The notes beneath the pieces were generated by a model. That model saw only the letters and a program-made list of their open reading frames with translations. It was not told where the DNA came from and ran no database searches. Shown piece after piece: positions 1-7,316 of a stretch of DNA of 13,574 nucleotides. A program made the position numbers and the translations under genes. Each line of letters starts with the position of its first letter. Positions within the stretch are counted from its first letter, which is position 1. Location: the NCBI GenBank assembly GCA_020444985.1, contig JAGRHK010000010.1:1-13574 (forward strand), given 5' to 3'. This DNA is from Candidatus Competibacteraceae bacterium (GTDB lineage: Bacteria > Pseudomonadota > Gammaproteobacteria > Competibacterales > Competibacteraceae).

Positions 1-671
1 CGGTGGAATATCAGTTGGAAGGCATCAACCAGATTCAGGTTAAGCCACAGATCAACCTGACTTTTGCCAACGCCCTGCGCTCCATCGTCCGCCAGGACCC
101 GGATGTGATCATGATCGGCGAAATGCGCGATCTGGAAACGGCGGGCATTGCGGTGCAGTCAGCGTTGACCGGTCACCTGGTGCTGTCGACCCTGCATACC
201 AATGACGCTGCCGGGGGGGTCACTCGACTGCTGGATATGGGCGTGGACGATTATTTGCTGACGTCCACCATCAACGGCATTCTGGCCCAGCGCTTGGTGC
301 GGTTGCTTTGCCCGCATTGCCGCGAACCTTATCTGGCCATGCCGGAACTGGTCGAGGAGATGCGGTTGCGACGGTTCGTTGAAGTCGAGGATATGACGGA
401 GAGCGGCATCACCTTGTACAAGGCGGTCGGTTGCGAACAGTGTGGCGGAACCGGTTATCGAGGCCGGGCGGCGATCATGGAGTTCTTGATCATGAGTGAT
501 CCTTTGCGGCGACTGGTGCTGACACATGCCGATGCGACGGTGCTGCAAGCCGAGGCCCAAAAAGAGGACATGGACACCATGTACGAGGACGGCCTGCGCA
601 AGGCGGTTGCGGGTCAAACAACCATTGAGGAAGTCTTGCGCGTCACCAGCCAGCAGGAACAGGGGGCGTAG
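1..671 (+). CDS. gspE: Type II secretion ATPase GspE, C-terminal part (5' end outside window)
   Basis: This is the C-terminal half of the cytoplasmic hexameric ATPase that drives pseudopilus assembly. The frame is open at the window edge and reads VEYQLEGINQ, which in this family follows a Walker A segment lying upstream, so the gene is cut by the window and is not a short gene starting at the GTG at position 3. Counting from that GTG, the Asp box/Walker B region is at residues 22-48 (DPDVIMIGEMRD), the His box at 56-68 (TGHLVLSTLHTND), and a zinc-binding tetracysteine motif at Cys103/Cys106 and Cys144/Cys147 (CPHC and CEQC). That CxxC pair separates GspE-type ATPases from many PilT-type ones. 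The stop codon TAG is directly followed by the ATG of gspF. Identification as a GspE/PilB-type ATPase is clear from motifs, and the neighbours make it GspE. Confidence 0.96.
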   Translation, partial: VEYQLEGINQIQVKPQINLTFANALRSIVRQDPDVIMIGEMRDLETAGIAVQSALTGHLVLSTLHTNDAAGGVTRLLDMGVDDYLLTSTINGILAQRLVRLLCPHCREPYLAMPELVEEMRLRRFVEVEDMTESGITLYKAVGCEQCGGTGYRGRAAIMEFLIMSDPLRRLVLTHADATVLQAEAQKEDMDTMYEDGLRKAVAGQTTIEEVLRVTSQQEQGA

Positions 672-1892
672 ATGCCGCGCTATCGCTATGAGGCGGTGGA
701 CAATGCCGGTGAGGTGCTGCGCGACGAAATTGAAGCGCCCACTCCGGAAGCAGCGGTTGAGCGGTTGCGCGATCAGGGGTTGTTGCCGCTATCGGTGAAC
801 GAGGCCAAGAGCGGTTTTCTGCGCGGCGGCCTTGGTCAGCCCTTGTTCAGCAAGCGCCGGGCACTCTCTCGCAAATCGACCCTGTTGCTGACGCAACAAT
901 TGGCTAACCTGCTTCATGCCGGTATGCCGCTGGATCGGGCGCTGACTATCCTGATCGGGGTTAGTGAAGATGAGCAGGCCCGTTCATTACTGGAGCGGGT
1001 GCAGGAAAAGGTGCGCGGCGGTTCCGCGTTGGCCGATGCGCTGGAAGCGCAGGGCGTATTCTCGCGCTTTTATCTGAACATGATTCGCGCTGGCGAAGCG
1101 GGCGGCGCCCTGGAAGTCGTGCTGAAGCGCCTGACTGAATTCCTGGAACGGTCGCAGGCGCTGCGGGAAACCGTGACCTCGGCGCTGATCTACCCGATGA
1201 TTTTGCTGACGGTTTCGGCATTGTCGGTGATCATTCTGTTGACCTTTGTGGTGCCACAGTTCCAACGACTGTTCGCTGATGCCGGCAAGGCGCTGCCGCT
1301 GGCGACCCAGATCGTAATCGCGGTCGGCGATGGTTTCCGGCATTACTGGTGGGTAGGAATCCTGCTGATTTTCCTAGGAGTTATCGGGTTGCGTCGGCAA
1401 TTGAGCCAGCCGGAGAATCGCGTCCGTTGGGATCGTTGGTTGCTGCGTCTGCCCTTGGTGGGCGATTTAATTGGCAAGGTGGAAACCGCCCGATTGTCCC
1501 GAACCCTGGGAACCCTCCTCGGCAATGGCGTGTCGTTGTTGAACGCGCTGGCCATTGTGCGGGAAACGCTGAGTAATCAGGTGATGGCGGCAGCGCTGAG
1601 TGAAGTCGCTGAACACGTCAAGACCGGAAGGGGGTTGGCTGAGCCATTGCAGGACGTTGGGGGCTTTCCCAAACTGGCGGTGCAGATGGTCCGCGTCGGC
1701 GAGGAAACCGGCCAGTTGCAGGAAATGCTGATTCAAATTGCCGATACCTACGATGGAGAAGTGCAAACAGCGGTCAAGCGGCTTCTGACGCTGCTGGAAC
1801 CGGCCATGATTTTAGGACTGGGCGTGATCATCGCCGGTATTATCATGTCGATTCTAGTCGCGATTCTCAGTTTGAACGAGTTGGCATTCTAA
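672..1892 (+). CDS. gspF: Type II secretion inner-membrane platform protein GspF
   Basis: GspF is the polytopic inner-membrane protein that contacts the GspE ATPase and is thought to transmit its motion to the growing pseudopilus. The 406-residue length is normal for the family. Two repeats of the T2SSF cytoplasmic domain are visible: the first contains GEAGG at about residues 141-145, the second the matching GEETG at 343-347. Three hydrophobic segments lie near residues 171-196, 222-242 and 375-402, the usual topology. The ATG abuts the gspE stop (TAGATG), and an AGGGGG ribosome binding site sits at 661-666 inside the end of gspE, so translation is probably coupled. The stop codon runs directly into a heptamer tandem repeat. 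No defects are seen. Confidence 0.97.
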   Translation: MPRYRYEAVDNAGEVLRDEIEAPTPEAAVERLRDQGLLPLSVNEAKSGFLRGGLGQPLFSKRRALSRKSTLLLTQQLANLLHAGMPLDRALTILIGVSEDEQARSLLERVQEKVRGGSALADALEAQGVFSRFYLNMIRAGEAGGALEVVLKRLTEFLERSQALRETVTSALIYPMILLTVSALSVIILLTFVVPQFQRLFADAGKALPLATQIVIAVGDGFRHYWWVGILLIFLGVIGLRRQLSQPENRVRWDRWLLRLPLVGDLIGKVETARLSRTLGTLLGNGVSLLNALAIVRETLSNQVMAAALSEVAEHVKTGRGLAEPLQDVGGFPKLAVQMVRVGEETGQLQEMLIQIADTYDGEVQTAVKRLLTLLEPAMILGLGVIIAGIIMSILVAILSLNELAF

Positions 1893-1927
1893 GGCTAAAG
1901 GCTAAAGGCTAAAGGCTAAAGGCTAAA
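1893..1927 (+). repeat. Five tandem copies of the heptamer GGCTAAA
   Basis: Five perfect head-to-tail copies of GGCTAAA start directly after the gspF stop codon and end 41 bases before the preferred gspG start. Because 7 is not a multiple of 3, the TAA inside the unit falls in all three + frames. The complement, TTTAGCC, carries TAG in all three - frames. The array therefore stops translation in every frame on both strands. No inverted repeat or terminator structure is present. Heptamer arrays between genes are known in some large gammaproteobacteria and in cyanobacteria; whether this one belongs to such a genome-wide family cannot be seen here. Confidence 0.95.
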
Positions 1928-1968
1928 GGTAGAAGACCTCATGCCTGATAACCGTGAGAAAGATTCTG

Positions 1969-2403
1969 ATGAAAAATGAGATTGTGCGCCGCTCGCGCGG
2001 TTTCACCCTGATTGAATTGTTGGTCGTACTGGTGATTCTCGGGTTGCTGGCGGGATTGGTCGGCCCCCAGGTGATGAAATACCTGGGTGGCGCGAATACC
2101 AAGACCGCCAAGTTGCAAATCGAAGATTTCAGCACGGCCCTGGATGCGTTTCGCCTGGACATGGGGCGTTATCCGACAAGCAGCGAAGGTCTGGACGCGT
2201 TGGTGGTTCAACCATCCGGCGCTACGCGCTGGAACGGTCCCTATCTGCGCAAAAACATTATTCCCAAGGATCCTTGGGGCAACGATTATCAGTATCGCTC
2301 GCCAGGACAGCATAGCGGCAGTGGTTTCGATCTTTATTCGCTGGGCGCGGATAACGCTGAGGGCGGCGATGGCGAGAACCAGGATGTGGTGAGCTGGTTA
2401 TAG
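1969..2403 (+). CDS. gspG: Major pseudopilin GspG
   Basis: GspG is the main subunit of the T2SS pseudopilus. From ATG 1969 the protein has 144 residues: a short basic leader (MKNEIVRRSRG), a prepilin peptidase site before FTLIELLVVLVILG with Glu at mature position 5, and a hydrophobic helix. The C-terminal half has the GspG hallmarks: RYPTSSEGLDAL, the PKDPWGNDYQY block, and an acidic loop (LGADNAEGGDGENQD) matching the family's calcium-binding site. The frame is also open to a GTG at 1954, which would add MRKIL. ATG 1969 is preferred because the leader is then of normal length and a purine-rich GAGAAAG lies about 6 bases upstream. The gene follows the heptamer array and is the only gene in the gspE-K run with a gap of more than 70 bases in front of it. 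Confidence 0.96.
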   Translation: MKNEIVRRSRGFTLIELLVVLVILGLLAGLVGPQVMKYLGGANTKTAKLQIEDFSTALDAFRLDMGRYPTSSEGLDALVVQPSGATRWNGPYLRKNIIPKDPWGNDYQYRSPGQHSGSGFDLYSLGADNAEGGDGENQDVVSWL

Positions 2404-2455
2404 CGGTGAAAGGTTGAAAGCGGCACAACATTGGGCATGTAGCGGCAAGACGTTC

Positions 2456-2911
2456 ATGGTGCGGCAACAGGGTTTTACCTTAATGGAAGTGCTGGTGACG
2501 CTGGTGATTGGCGTGCTGCTGGTTGCGTTAGCGCCGCCGTTGCTGTCGAGCATGGGCGGTTCGACCGATTTGCGCGGCGCGGCGCGGCAACTGGCGGCTG
2601 GATTGCGCAATGCCCGCAATGACGCTATCACCCGGCAGCATGAAGCCATTTTAACGCTGGATCTGGCGGGACATCGCTTTGCAGTCAGCGGCGATGCGCG
2701 GCAGGTCGCTTTGCCTGATAGCGTCGCTCTTCATCTTTATACCGCTCAATCCGAATTGCTGGATGGTGAGAAGGGCGGTATCCGTTTTTTCCCGGATGGT
2801 AGTTCTACTGGCGGCGCCATCACAGTGAGTGGTCCCAAACTGGCCTATCGGATTAACGTCGACTGGCTGACCGGCGCGGTCGCCATTGTCGAGGAGGATG
2901 TGCGTCCGTGA
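2456..2911 (+). CDS. gspH: Minor pseudopilin GspH
   Basis: GspH is a minor pseudopilin incorporated in the pseudopilus. From ATG 2456 the product has 151 residues with a six-residue leader MVRQQG, then the cleavage site and methylated N-terminus FTLMEVLVTLVIGVLL with Glu at mature position 5. The segment GIRFFPDGSSTGG near the C-terminus is the typical GspH/FimT motif. The frame is open back to a TTG at 2414, which would give a 20-residue leader. No good ribosome binding site favours either start, and ATG 2456 is chosen on leader length. The last codons contain the GAGGAGG ribosome binding site of gspI, and the stop overlaps the gspI start. Confidence 0.92.
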   Translation: MVRQQGFTLMEVLVTLVIGVLLVALAPPLLSSMGGSTDLRGAARQLAAGLRNARNDAITRQHEAILTLDLAGHRFAVSGDARQVALPDSVALHLYTAQSELLDGEKGGIRFFPDGSSTGGAITVSGPKLAYRINVDWLTGAVAIVEEDVRP

Positions 2912-3363
2912 TGTTTTCTGCATTCCCTGTCCCGAACAGGGAGCGGCGGCGCGTAGGGCCGAGGTGGTTTGAACAGGGTTTTTCGCTGCTGGAAGTCCTG
3001 GTGGCTTTTGCGATTCTCAGTATTTCCCTGGGCGTCTTGTTACAAATTTTCGCCACGGGTTTGCGCAACGCTGGCATTGCCGATGACTATACCCGCGCGG
3101 TCCTGTATGCCGAATCGATCCTGGCTGCTTTGGGTCGCGAGGCTCCGCTGGTTGAAGGTGAACAAAGCGGGCCGGTGAATGAGCAATTTTCCTGGCGTAG
3201 CGCAGTAAGCGCCTATGCCGACGGAATGCCGGATTCCGAACAACCCCGAGTTCGGGCCTACCGGATCATGGTTGAGGTGTATTGGCCAGGACTGCTCCAG
3301 GACCGTTCCGTGGTGTTGGAAACGCTGCGGTTGGCGCCGGTTGAGCCGCCCGGTAGAGGTTAA
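2908..3363 (+). CDS. gspI: Minor pseudopilin GspI
   Basis: GspI is a minor pseudopilin that in characterised systems forms the pseudopilus tip with GspJ and GspK. The sequence shows a cleavage site EQG before FSLLEVLVAFAILSISLGVL, with Glu at mature position 5, and the GspI-type RNAGIADDYTRAVLYAESIL stretch after it. The gene overlaps the end of gspH (GTGATG at 2908-2913). GTG 2908 lies 10 bases after GAGGAGG (2891-2897) and ATG 2911 lies 13 after, so either could be the start. The leader of 23-24 residues, with a RERRR cluster, is longer than the usual 6-15 residues, and there is no in-frame ATG close to the cleavage site. Total length, 151 residues, is slightly above typical. Confidence 0.94.
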   Translation: MMFSAFPVPNRERRRVGPRWFEQGFSLLEVLVAFAILSISLGVLLQIFATGLRNAGIADDYTRAVLYAESILAALGREAPLVEGEQSGPVNEQFSWRSAVSAYADGMPDSEQPRVRAYRIMVEVYWPGLLQDRSVVLETLRLAPVEPPGRG

Positions 3364-3368
3364 TCATC

Positions 3369-3989
3369 GTGGCCGCTCGCCGCTCGCTCGCCGTTCGCCA
3401 CAATGGCTTCACCCTGTTGGAGCTGGTCGTGGCGATTACCTTGATGGGTTTGGTGCTCGTGGTGCTCTACAGCGGGTTGCGGCTGGGCCTCAATGGTTGG
3501 GACAGCGGCGAACGTCGCGCCGAGGCAACGAACCGGTTGCGACTCGCACATGAGTTTCTGCGCCGACAGTTGACTCAATCGCTCACTCTTTATCAAACCA
3601 ATGAGAAACAGGAACGACAGGTCGTCTTCGCTGGCCAAGCGGATGGGGTCGAGTTCGTCGCGCCCATGTTGGCGCAACTGGGGCAGGGAGGACTCTATGA
3701 GATACGGATTGGCCTGAGCGACGGCCGGTTATGGGTGCGTTGGCGTCCCTATTCGTCGGACCCGGCGCAGGCGACTGAGGAACGCGAAACGGTGCTGCTG
3801 CAAGGCGTCTTGGGCATGGAGTGGGCTTATTTCGGTCCCGAGCGAGACTATGGTGCAGACCCGCCGCGCTGGTATTCCGCCTGGCCAAGCACGGAGCGGC
3901 GTCCCTTGTTGGTGCGGCTTAACCTGAGCCTGCAGGGGGAGGTCTGGCCCGATCTGGTTGTCGCGCTGACCGAGAGGGATCTACGATGA
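3369..3989 (+). CDS. gspJ: Minor pseudopilin GspJ
   Basis: GspJ is the minor pseudopilin partner of GspI and GspK. The 206-residue product starts at a GTG preceded by AGAGG, five bases after the gspI stop. It has a 13-residue basic leader (MAARRSLAVRHNG), the cleavage site, and FTLLELVVAITLMGLVLVV with Glu at mature position 5. The conserved post-helix stretch SGLRLGLNGWDSGERRAE and the later WYSAWPS segment (tip-domain region, followed by RPLLVRLNLSL) fit GspJ. The stop overlaps the ATG of gspK in an ATGA tetranucleotide, indicating coupled translation. Confidence 0.94.
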   Translation: MAARRSLAVRHNGFTLLELVVAITLMGLVLVVLYSGLRLGLNGWDSGERRAEATNRLRLAHEFLRRQLTQSLTLYQTNEKQERQVVFAGQADGVEFVAPMLAQLGQGGLYEIRIGLSDGRLWVRWRPYSSDPAQATEERETVLLQGVLGMEWAYFGPERDYGADPPRWYSAWPSTERRPLLVRLNLSLQGEVWPDLVVALTERDLR

Positions 3990-4882
3990 TCTGGCGGCAT
4001 GGCCATCCTTTTCATCGTGGCATGGTGTTAGTGATTGTGCTCTGGATCATTACCTTGTTGGCGGTCATGGCGGGTAGTTTCGCCTATTCGATGCGCGTTG
4101 AAACGCGACTGGCGAGCAGCGCCGTCGATCGTGCGCAAGCCCGGGCGCTCATTGAGGCGGGAGTCGCCTACGCGCTGGCCTGGCAAATGGATGCACAAGC
4201 CCAGCAACAGTGGCCGGCCAATGGTGATTTGCATGAATGGACGTTCGGCGGGGGACGAATGCGCATCCGCGTTGAAGATGCAGCCGGCCGCATCAGCTTG
4301 AACAATGCCGATCCTCGATTGCTGCGCCAGACCCTGCTGGGAATCGGCATGGCCGAGGCTGATGTCGACCACGCTGTCGCGGCGATCGAAGACTGGCGCG
4401 ATCTTGACGATCAAACGCGCCCCAGTGGCGCTGAAAGTGCGGAATATAGCGCCCTCGGGCGGCCCGGACCCCGCAACGCGCCGTTCGATAGCGTTGACGA
4501 ATTGCAGCAGGTTCTGGGGTTCAACCGGGAAATCGCCCAGCGCCTTGCCGAAGTGGCTACGGTTGAAACCCGAATTTCCGGCGTTAATCCAGCGCTAGCC
4601 TCTTTCGCGGTATTGCGTGTGGTGACCGGACTGGATGAATCGGTGATCGCTGACTACATCAATGCCCGCGCTCAGGCCGCCCGTGATGGCTTACCGCCCC
4701 CGGCTCCGCCTTCCAGCGAGAATCCAACTTTTTTTTCGGGCGGCCAGTCAGGCATTTATCACATCGTCATCGCTGCGGAGGCTGGGACTGGAACAATGGT
4801 AAGCGCGGAAGTTGTTGTTTCATCACGTAATGCGCCCCAAGGACAGGCCGCGCGCTGGTTGTCCTGGCGATTCGGCCCCTGA
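3986..4882 (+). CDS. gspK: Minor pseudopilin GspK (pseudopilus tip)
   Basis: GspK is the large minor pseudopilin that caps the pseudopilus. The 298-residue product has a 12-residue leader MIWRHGHPFHRG and the hydrophobic N-terminus MVLVIVLWIITLLAVMAG. Glu at mature position 5 is absent (Ile instead); this is normal for GspK, which sits at the tip and has no preceding subunit to pair with. The stretch RISLNNADPRLL near residues 101-112 and the EDWRDLDDQTRPSGAESAEY block are standard in GspK. The start overlaps the gspJ stop, with GAGAGGGA six to seven bases upstream. The length is somewhat shorter than the enterobacterial proteins but within the family range. Confidence 0.95.
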   Translation: MIWRHGHPFHRGMVLVIVLWIITLLAVMAGSFAYSMRVETRLASSAVDRAQARALIEAGVAYALAWQMDAQAQQQWPANGDLHEWTFGGGRMRIRVEDAAGRISLNNADPRLLRQTLLGIGMAEADVDHAVAAIEDWRDLDDQTRPSGAESAEYSALGRPGPRNAPFDSVDELQQVLGFNREIAQRLAEVATVETRISGVNPALASFAVLRVVTGLDESVIADYINARAQAARDGLPPPAPPSSENPTFFSGGQSGIYHIVIAAEAGTGTMVSAEVVVSSRNAPQGQAARWLSWRFGP

Positions 4883-4889
4883 GATAATA

Positions 4890-5975
4890 ATGAAACCTCT
4901 ATCGAGCAAAACACTGAATTTACCGAATGCTTCCGCGTGGAGTCTGTCCGCTGCCTGGCGCTGGTGGCGCGAGGGCCTGCTCGGTTGGTTGCCGGCGGGA
5001 ATGCGCCGGAAACTTGCCGGGACTTCGCGACTCCTGATCATTAAACCAGAGCCGCATGGGTTGGCTGTGTTCCGGCAGGAAGACGGCGATCCCGAAGCAC
5101 TGACGCAGCAATCCTGGGAAGCACTGAATCGTGAAGTGTGGCGCAAGCGGATCCGCGCTGAGCGTCCGACCGCAATCGTTTTACGCATGCCAGCGGATCG
5201 GGCGCTGAAAAGAGTCGTCTCGTTGCCCATGGCTGCAGCGGCAAATCTGCGGCAAGTGCTGGGTTACGAGATGGATCGGTTAACGCCGTTCGGCGCAAAC
5301 CAATTATACTACGATGCTTTAATCCTGGAGCGCCAACTGGAGCAGCGGCGGATTCGCGTAGAAATGTCGGCGCTGCCGCGTGCTGAAGTGGACGCCGCTC
5401 TGGAGGCATTGGCTGGACTCGGCATCATGCCGGATGTTGTGGACGTGACGAACGGACGGCCCGATATCAATCTGTTGCCGGTTGAAAAACGACCTCGTCG
5501 TGGCGTCTGGCCGCGCCGTTTGCGGAATACCCTGGTTATATGCAGTCTGAGTCTGGCGCTAGCGGCAGCGCTACTACCGCTATGGCAACAGCGGGCATTG
5601 GTTATTCGCTTGCAAAAACAGGTTGATACTTTGCAAAAGGACTCTGGACAAATATTGACCTTGCGCGAGAACCTGCAAAAAGCGATTGATTCATCCAGAT
5701 TTCTTATCGAGAAAAAGCGCGGTGCTCCACCAATGATCGAGTTAGTGAATGAATTGACCCGACGCTTGCCGGATCATACCTGGTTGGAGCGCTTGCAGAT
5801 CAAGGGCGATACGCTGCAACTGATCGGTCAATCTGCCAGCGCCTCGACGCTGATTGGGGTGCTTGAGAAATCAAAATTGCTGGGAAGCGTCGCCTTTACC
5901 TCCCCGATCACGAATGATCGTCGTACCAATAAGGAACGTTTTGTGCTGGGCGCTCGCGTCGCCGTGGAGCCTTGA
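4890..5975 (+). CDS. gspL: Type II secretion assembly protein GspL (Xps-like, PilN-type C-terminus)
   Basis: GspL bridges the cytoplasmic ATPase GspE to the inner-membrane complex. The 361-residue product has an N-terminal cytoplasmic region of about 210 residues, beginning with a basic, Trp-rich stretch (AWRWWREGLLGWLPAG) and containing LRQVLGYEMDRLTPF, a motif of the GspL/PilM-like actin fold. One membrane segment follows near residues 213-233, then a predicted coiled coil (about 238-271) and a small PilN-like domain (MIELVNELTRRLPDHTWLERL) in the periplasm. The open frame extends 26 codons upstream into gspK, but ATG 4890, seven bases after the gspK stop, fits the operon layout. There is no clear ribosome binding site, so translation probably depends on coupling. 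The last base overlaps the gspM ATG. Confidence 0.92.
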   Translation: MKPLSSKTLNLPNASAWSLSAAWRWWREGLLGWLPAGMRRKLAGTSRLLIIKPEPHGLAVFRQEDGDPEALTQQSWEALNREVWRKRIRAERPTAIVLRMPADRALKRVVSLPMAAAANLRQVLGYEMDRLTPFGANQLYYDALILERQLEQRRIRVEMSALPRAEVDAALEALAGLGIMPDVVDVTNGRPDINLLPVEKRPRRGVWPRRLRNTLVICSLSLALAAALLPLWQQRALVIRLQKQVDTLQKDSGQILTLRENLQKAIDSSRFLIEKKRGAPPMIELVNELTRRLPDHTWLERLQIKGDTLQLIGQSASASTLIGVLEKSKLLGSVAFTSPITNDRRTNKERFVLGARVAVEP

Positions 5976-6574
5976 TGAGTCGCGTATCCTCTCCCTCGCT
6001 AGGGCATCGCGTGGCGGCGCTATTGCTCTTGATCCTGGTGGCGGGCGCATTTTATGTCGGTGTGATCGATCAGTTGTGGATGGGCCGACATCGTTTATAC
6101 CAAACGAATATGGAACAGTTAGTCGATCGTTTGCATCATCTCGAACGACTGGCGACTGCGCGTCCGAAACTGGAAGAAGCGATCCAGACCATTCGTAATG
6201 ATCAGCGCACATCCGCGTACTTTCTTCCGCAAGCCGCCCCGCCGCTGGCGGCGGCGGATTTGCAACAGCGCGTCAAGAGCCTGATCGAAGGGTCGGGCGG
6301 CAACCTGTTGAGCGTGCAGTCTCTGCCAGCAGTTGAGGAAGGCAATGTGGTGCGTGTAGCGGTCAGCGTCACGCTGCAAGGCGGCGTCGATACGTTGCAA
6401 AAGACGTTGTACGGTCTGGAATCACAGTCGCCCTTGTTGTTTGTGGATGATCTACAGGTGACGGCGCGCCGGTTTCGGCCACGCCTGCCGGATGGTAAAA
6501 TTGCCCCCTATACACGCACCCAATTGAATGCGCAATTTGAAGTCGCGGGTTATCTGCGCAAGGAGGGAGGCTAG
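5975..6574 (+). CDS. gspM: Type II secretion protein GspM (short, type b)
   Basis: GspM is a small bitopic inner-membrane protein that pairs with GspL. The 199-residue product has a short cytoplasmic start, one membrane helix near residues 12-31 (AALLLLILVAGAFYVGVIDQ), a helical coiled-coil segment (residues about 45-75) and a ferredoxin-like periplasmic domain. The segments RTSAYFLPQAAPPLAAADLQ and LQGGVDTLQKTLYGLESQSP followed by LLFVDDLQV resemble the GspM-b/T2SSM_II family rather than classical GspM. A TTG three bases upstream is a possible alternative start. ATG 5975, which overlaps the gspL stop as TGATG and has GGAG about six bases upstream, is preferred. Its position between gspL and the GspC-type gene matches the Xanthomonas order. 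Confidence 0.9.
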   Translation: MSRVSSPSLGHRVAALLLLILVAGAFYVGVIDQLWMGRHRLYQTNMEQLVDRLHHLERLATARPKLEEAIQTIRNDQRTSAYFLPQAAPPLAAADLQQRVKSLIEGSGGNLLSVQSLPAVEEGNVVRVAVSVTLQGGVDTLQKTLYGLESQSPLLFVDDLQVTARRFRPRLPDGKIAPYTRTQLNAQFEVAGYLRKEGG

Positions 6575-7273
6575 ATGCTCGCCAAGTTGTGGGCGCCCTT
6601 GTTCTGGTTGACTGTGGCGGCACTGGGCGCAGGGGCATTGGTCATGGCGTGGCGTCATCCACCGCGATTACCCGCCTCAACCGTTGCCGATGCGCCAGAG
6701 GTGGTGGCAGTGCCACCGTTGCAGCCCTTTGATCCGCCGAGTTTAAATCGCTATGCTGCGATCACCGCGCGTCCGGTTTTTATCGATACGCGTCGTCCGG
6801 AAGAAGACGAGCCGGTGGTTGAAGCGCCGGTCGAAGCGCCGGCCGAGCCTGAGCAACCGCTGGAACTGGTCGGTGTGTTGATGATTCCCGGCGCGGCTGC
6901 CGCGTTATTGCGCCCGGTTGAACCCGAGGTCCCCGTTCAGAGCCGAGGTCGGAGGCGGGGTCGGCGCCCGGCTCCTCCACCAGCTAAGCCCAGCGGCAAC
7001 GATAAGGTGTTGCGTGTCGCCCAGGGGGAAAGGGTGGAGGGTTTTGAAGTTTGGCGCTTGCAATCGGTTCGCGCGGACCGGGTGGTGTTGCGCAAGAATA
7101 ATGGTGAGGTGCGCGAATTGATCCTGGTGCGTCCGTCCGCGCCGCCCCAGCTCCCCCCACCGGCGAATGCGGCTCAACCCGGGGCAACGCCTGGACAAAG
7201 TACGCCACCGCAAGCCGGGCCTGGAGGAGCGCAAACCGCGCCGCCTGCAGTTCGCCCAATACCTCGGTCCTGA
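6575..7273 (+). CDS. gspN: Type II secretion inner-membrane GspC-type protein (GspN/XpsN)
   Basis: This protein probably links the inner-membrane complex to the secretin, the role of GspC; in Xanthomonas the gene at this position is xpsN, regarded as the GspC equivalent. The 232-residue product has one membrane anchor (residues 7-26), a linker with the GspC/N-type motif ITARPVFIDTRRP (63-75), and an HR-like domain split in two: LELVGVLMIPGAAAALLRP (96-114) and VLRVAQGERVEGFEVWRLQ (145-163) with DRVVLRKNNG. Between them is a basic, Pro-rich insert (RGRRRGRRPAPPP, 124-136). The last 45 residues are low-complexity Pro/Gln/Ala/Gly. No PDZ domain is present. The start abuts the gspM stop (TAGATG) with a strong AAGGAGG upstream. 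The symbol gspC would also be defensible. Confidence 0.87.
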   Translation: MLAKLWAPLFWLTVAALGAGALVMAWRHPPRLPASTVADAPEVVAVPPLQPFDPPSLNRYAAITARPVFIDTRRPEEDEPVVEAPVEAPAEPEQPLELVGVLMIPGAAAALLRPVEPEVPVQSRGRRRGRRPAPPPAKPSGNDKVLRVAQGERVEGFEVWRLQSVRADRVVLRKNNGEVRELILVRPSAPPQLPPPANAAQPGATPGQSTPPQAGPGGAQTAPPAVRPIPRS

Positions 7274-7291
7274 TCGAATAAACAGCGGCTT

Positions 7292-7314
7292 ATCCCGGGA
7301 TGCTTATTTCGGGA
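7292..7314 (+). promoter_or_regulatory. Palindrome and alternative hairpin just before gspD
   Basis: The 43-base gap between gspN and gspD contains the perfect 10-base palindrome ATCCCGGGAT at 7292-7301. The same TCCCG (7293-7297) can also pair with CGGGA at 7310-7314, which ends two bases before the gspD ATG. The second pairing would fold over the only purine-rich stretch available as a ribosome binding site. This is visible in the sequence; a role in tuning secretin translation is inference. Confidence 0.35.
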
Positions 7315-7316
7315 AC

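Noticed and set aside
3986..4060. Missing Glu at position 5 of mature GspK as a possible defect
   Set aside because: Absence of this residue is normal for GspK, which sits at the pseudopilus tip.
7167..7316. Extended gspD start inside gspN
   Set aside because: It would place 50 residues of arginine-rich, shadow-frame sequence before a normal lipoprotein signal peptide; ATG 7317 gives a proper signal.
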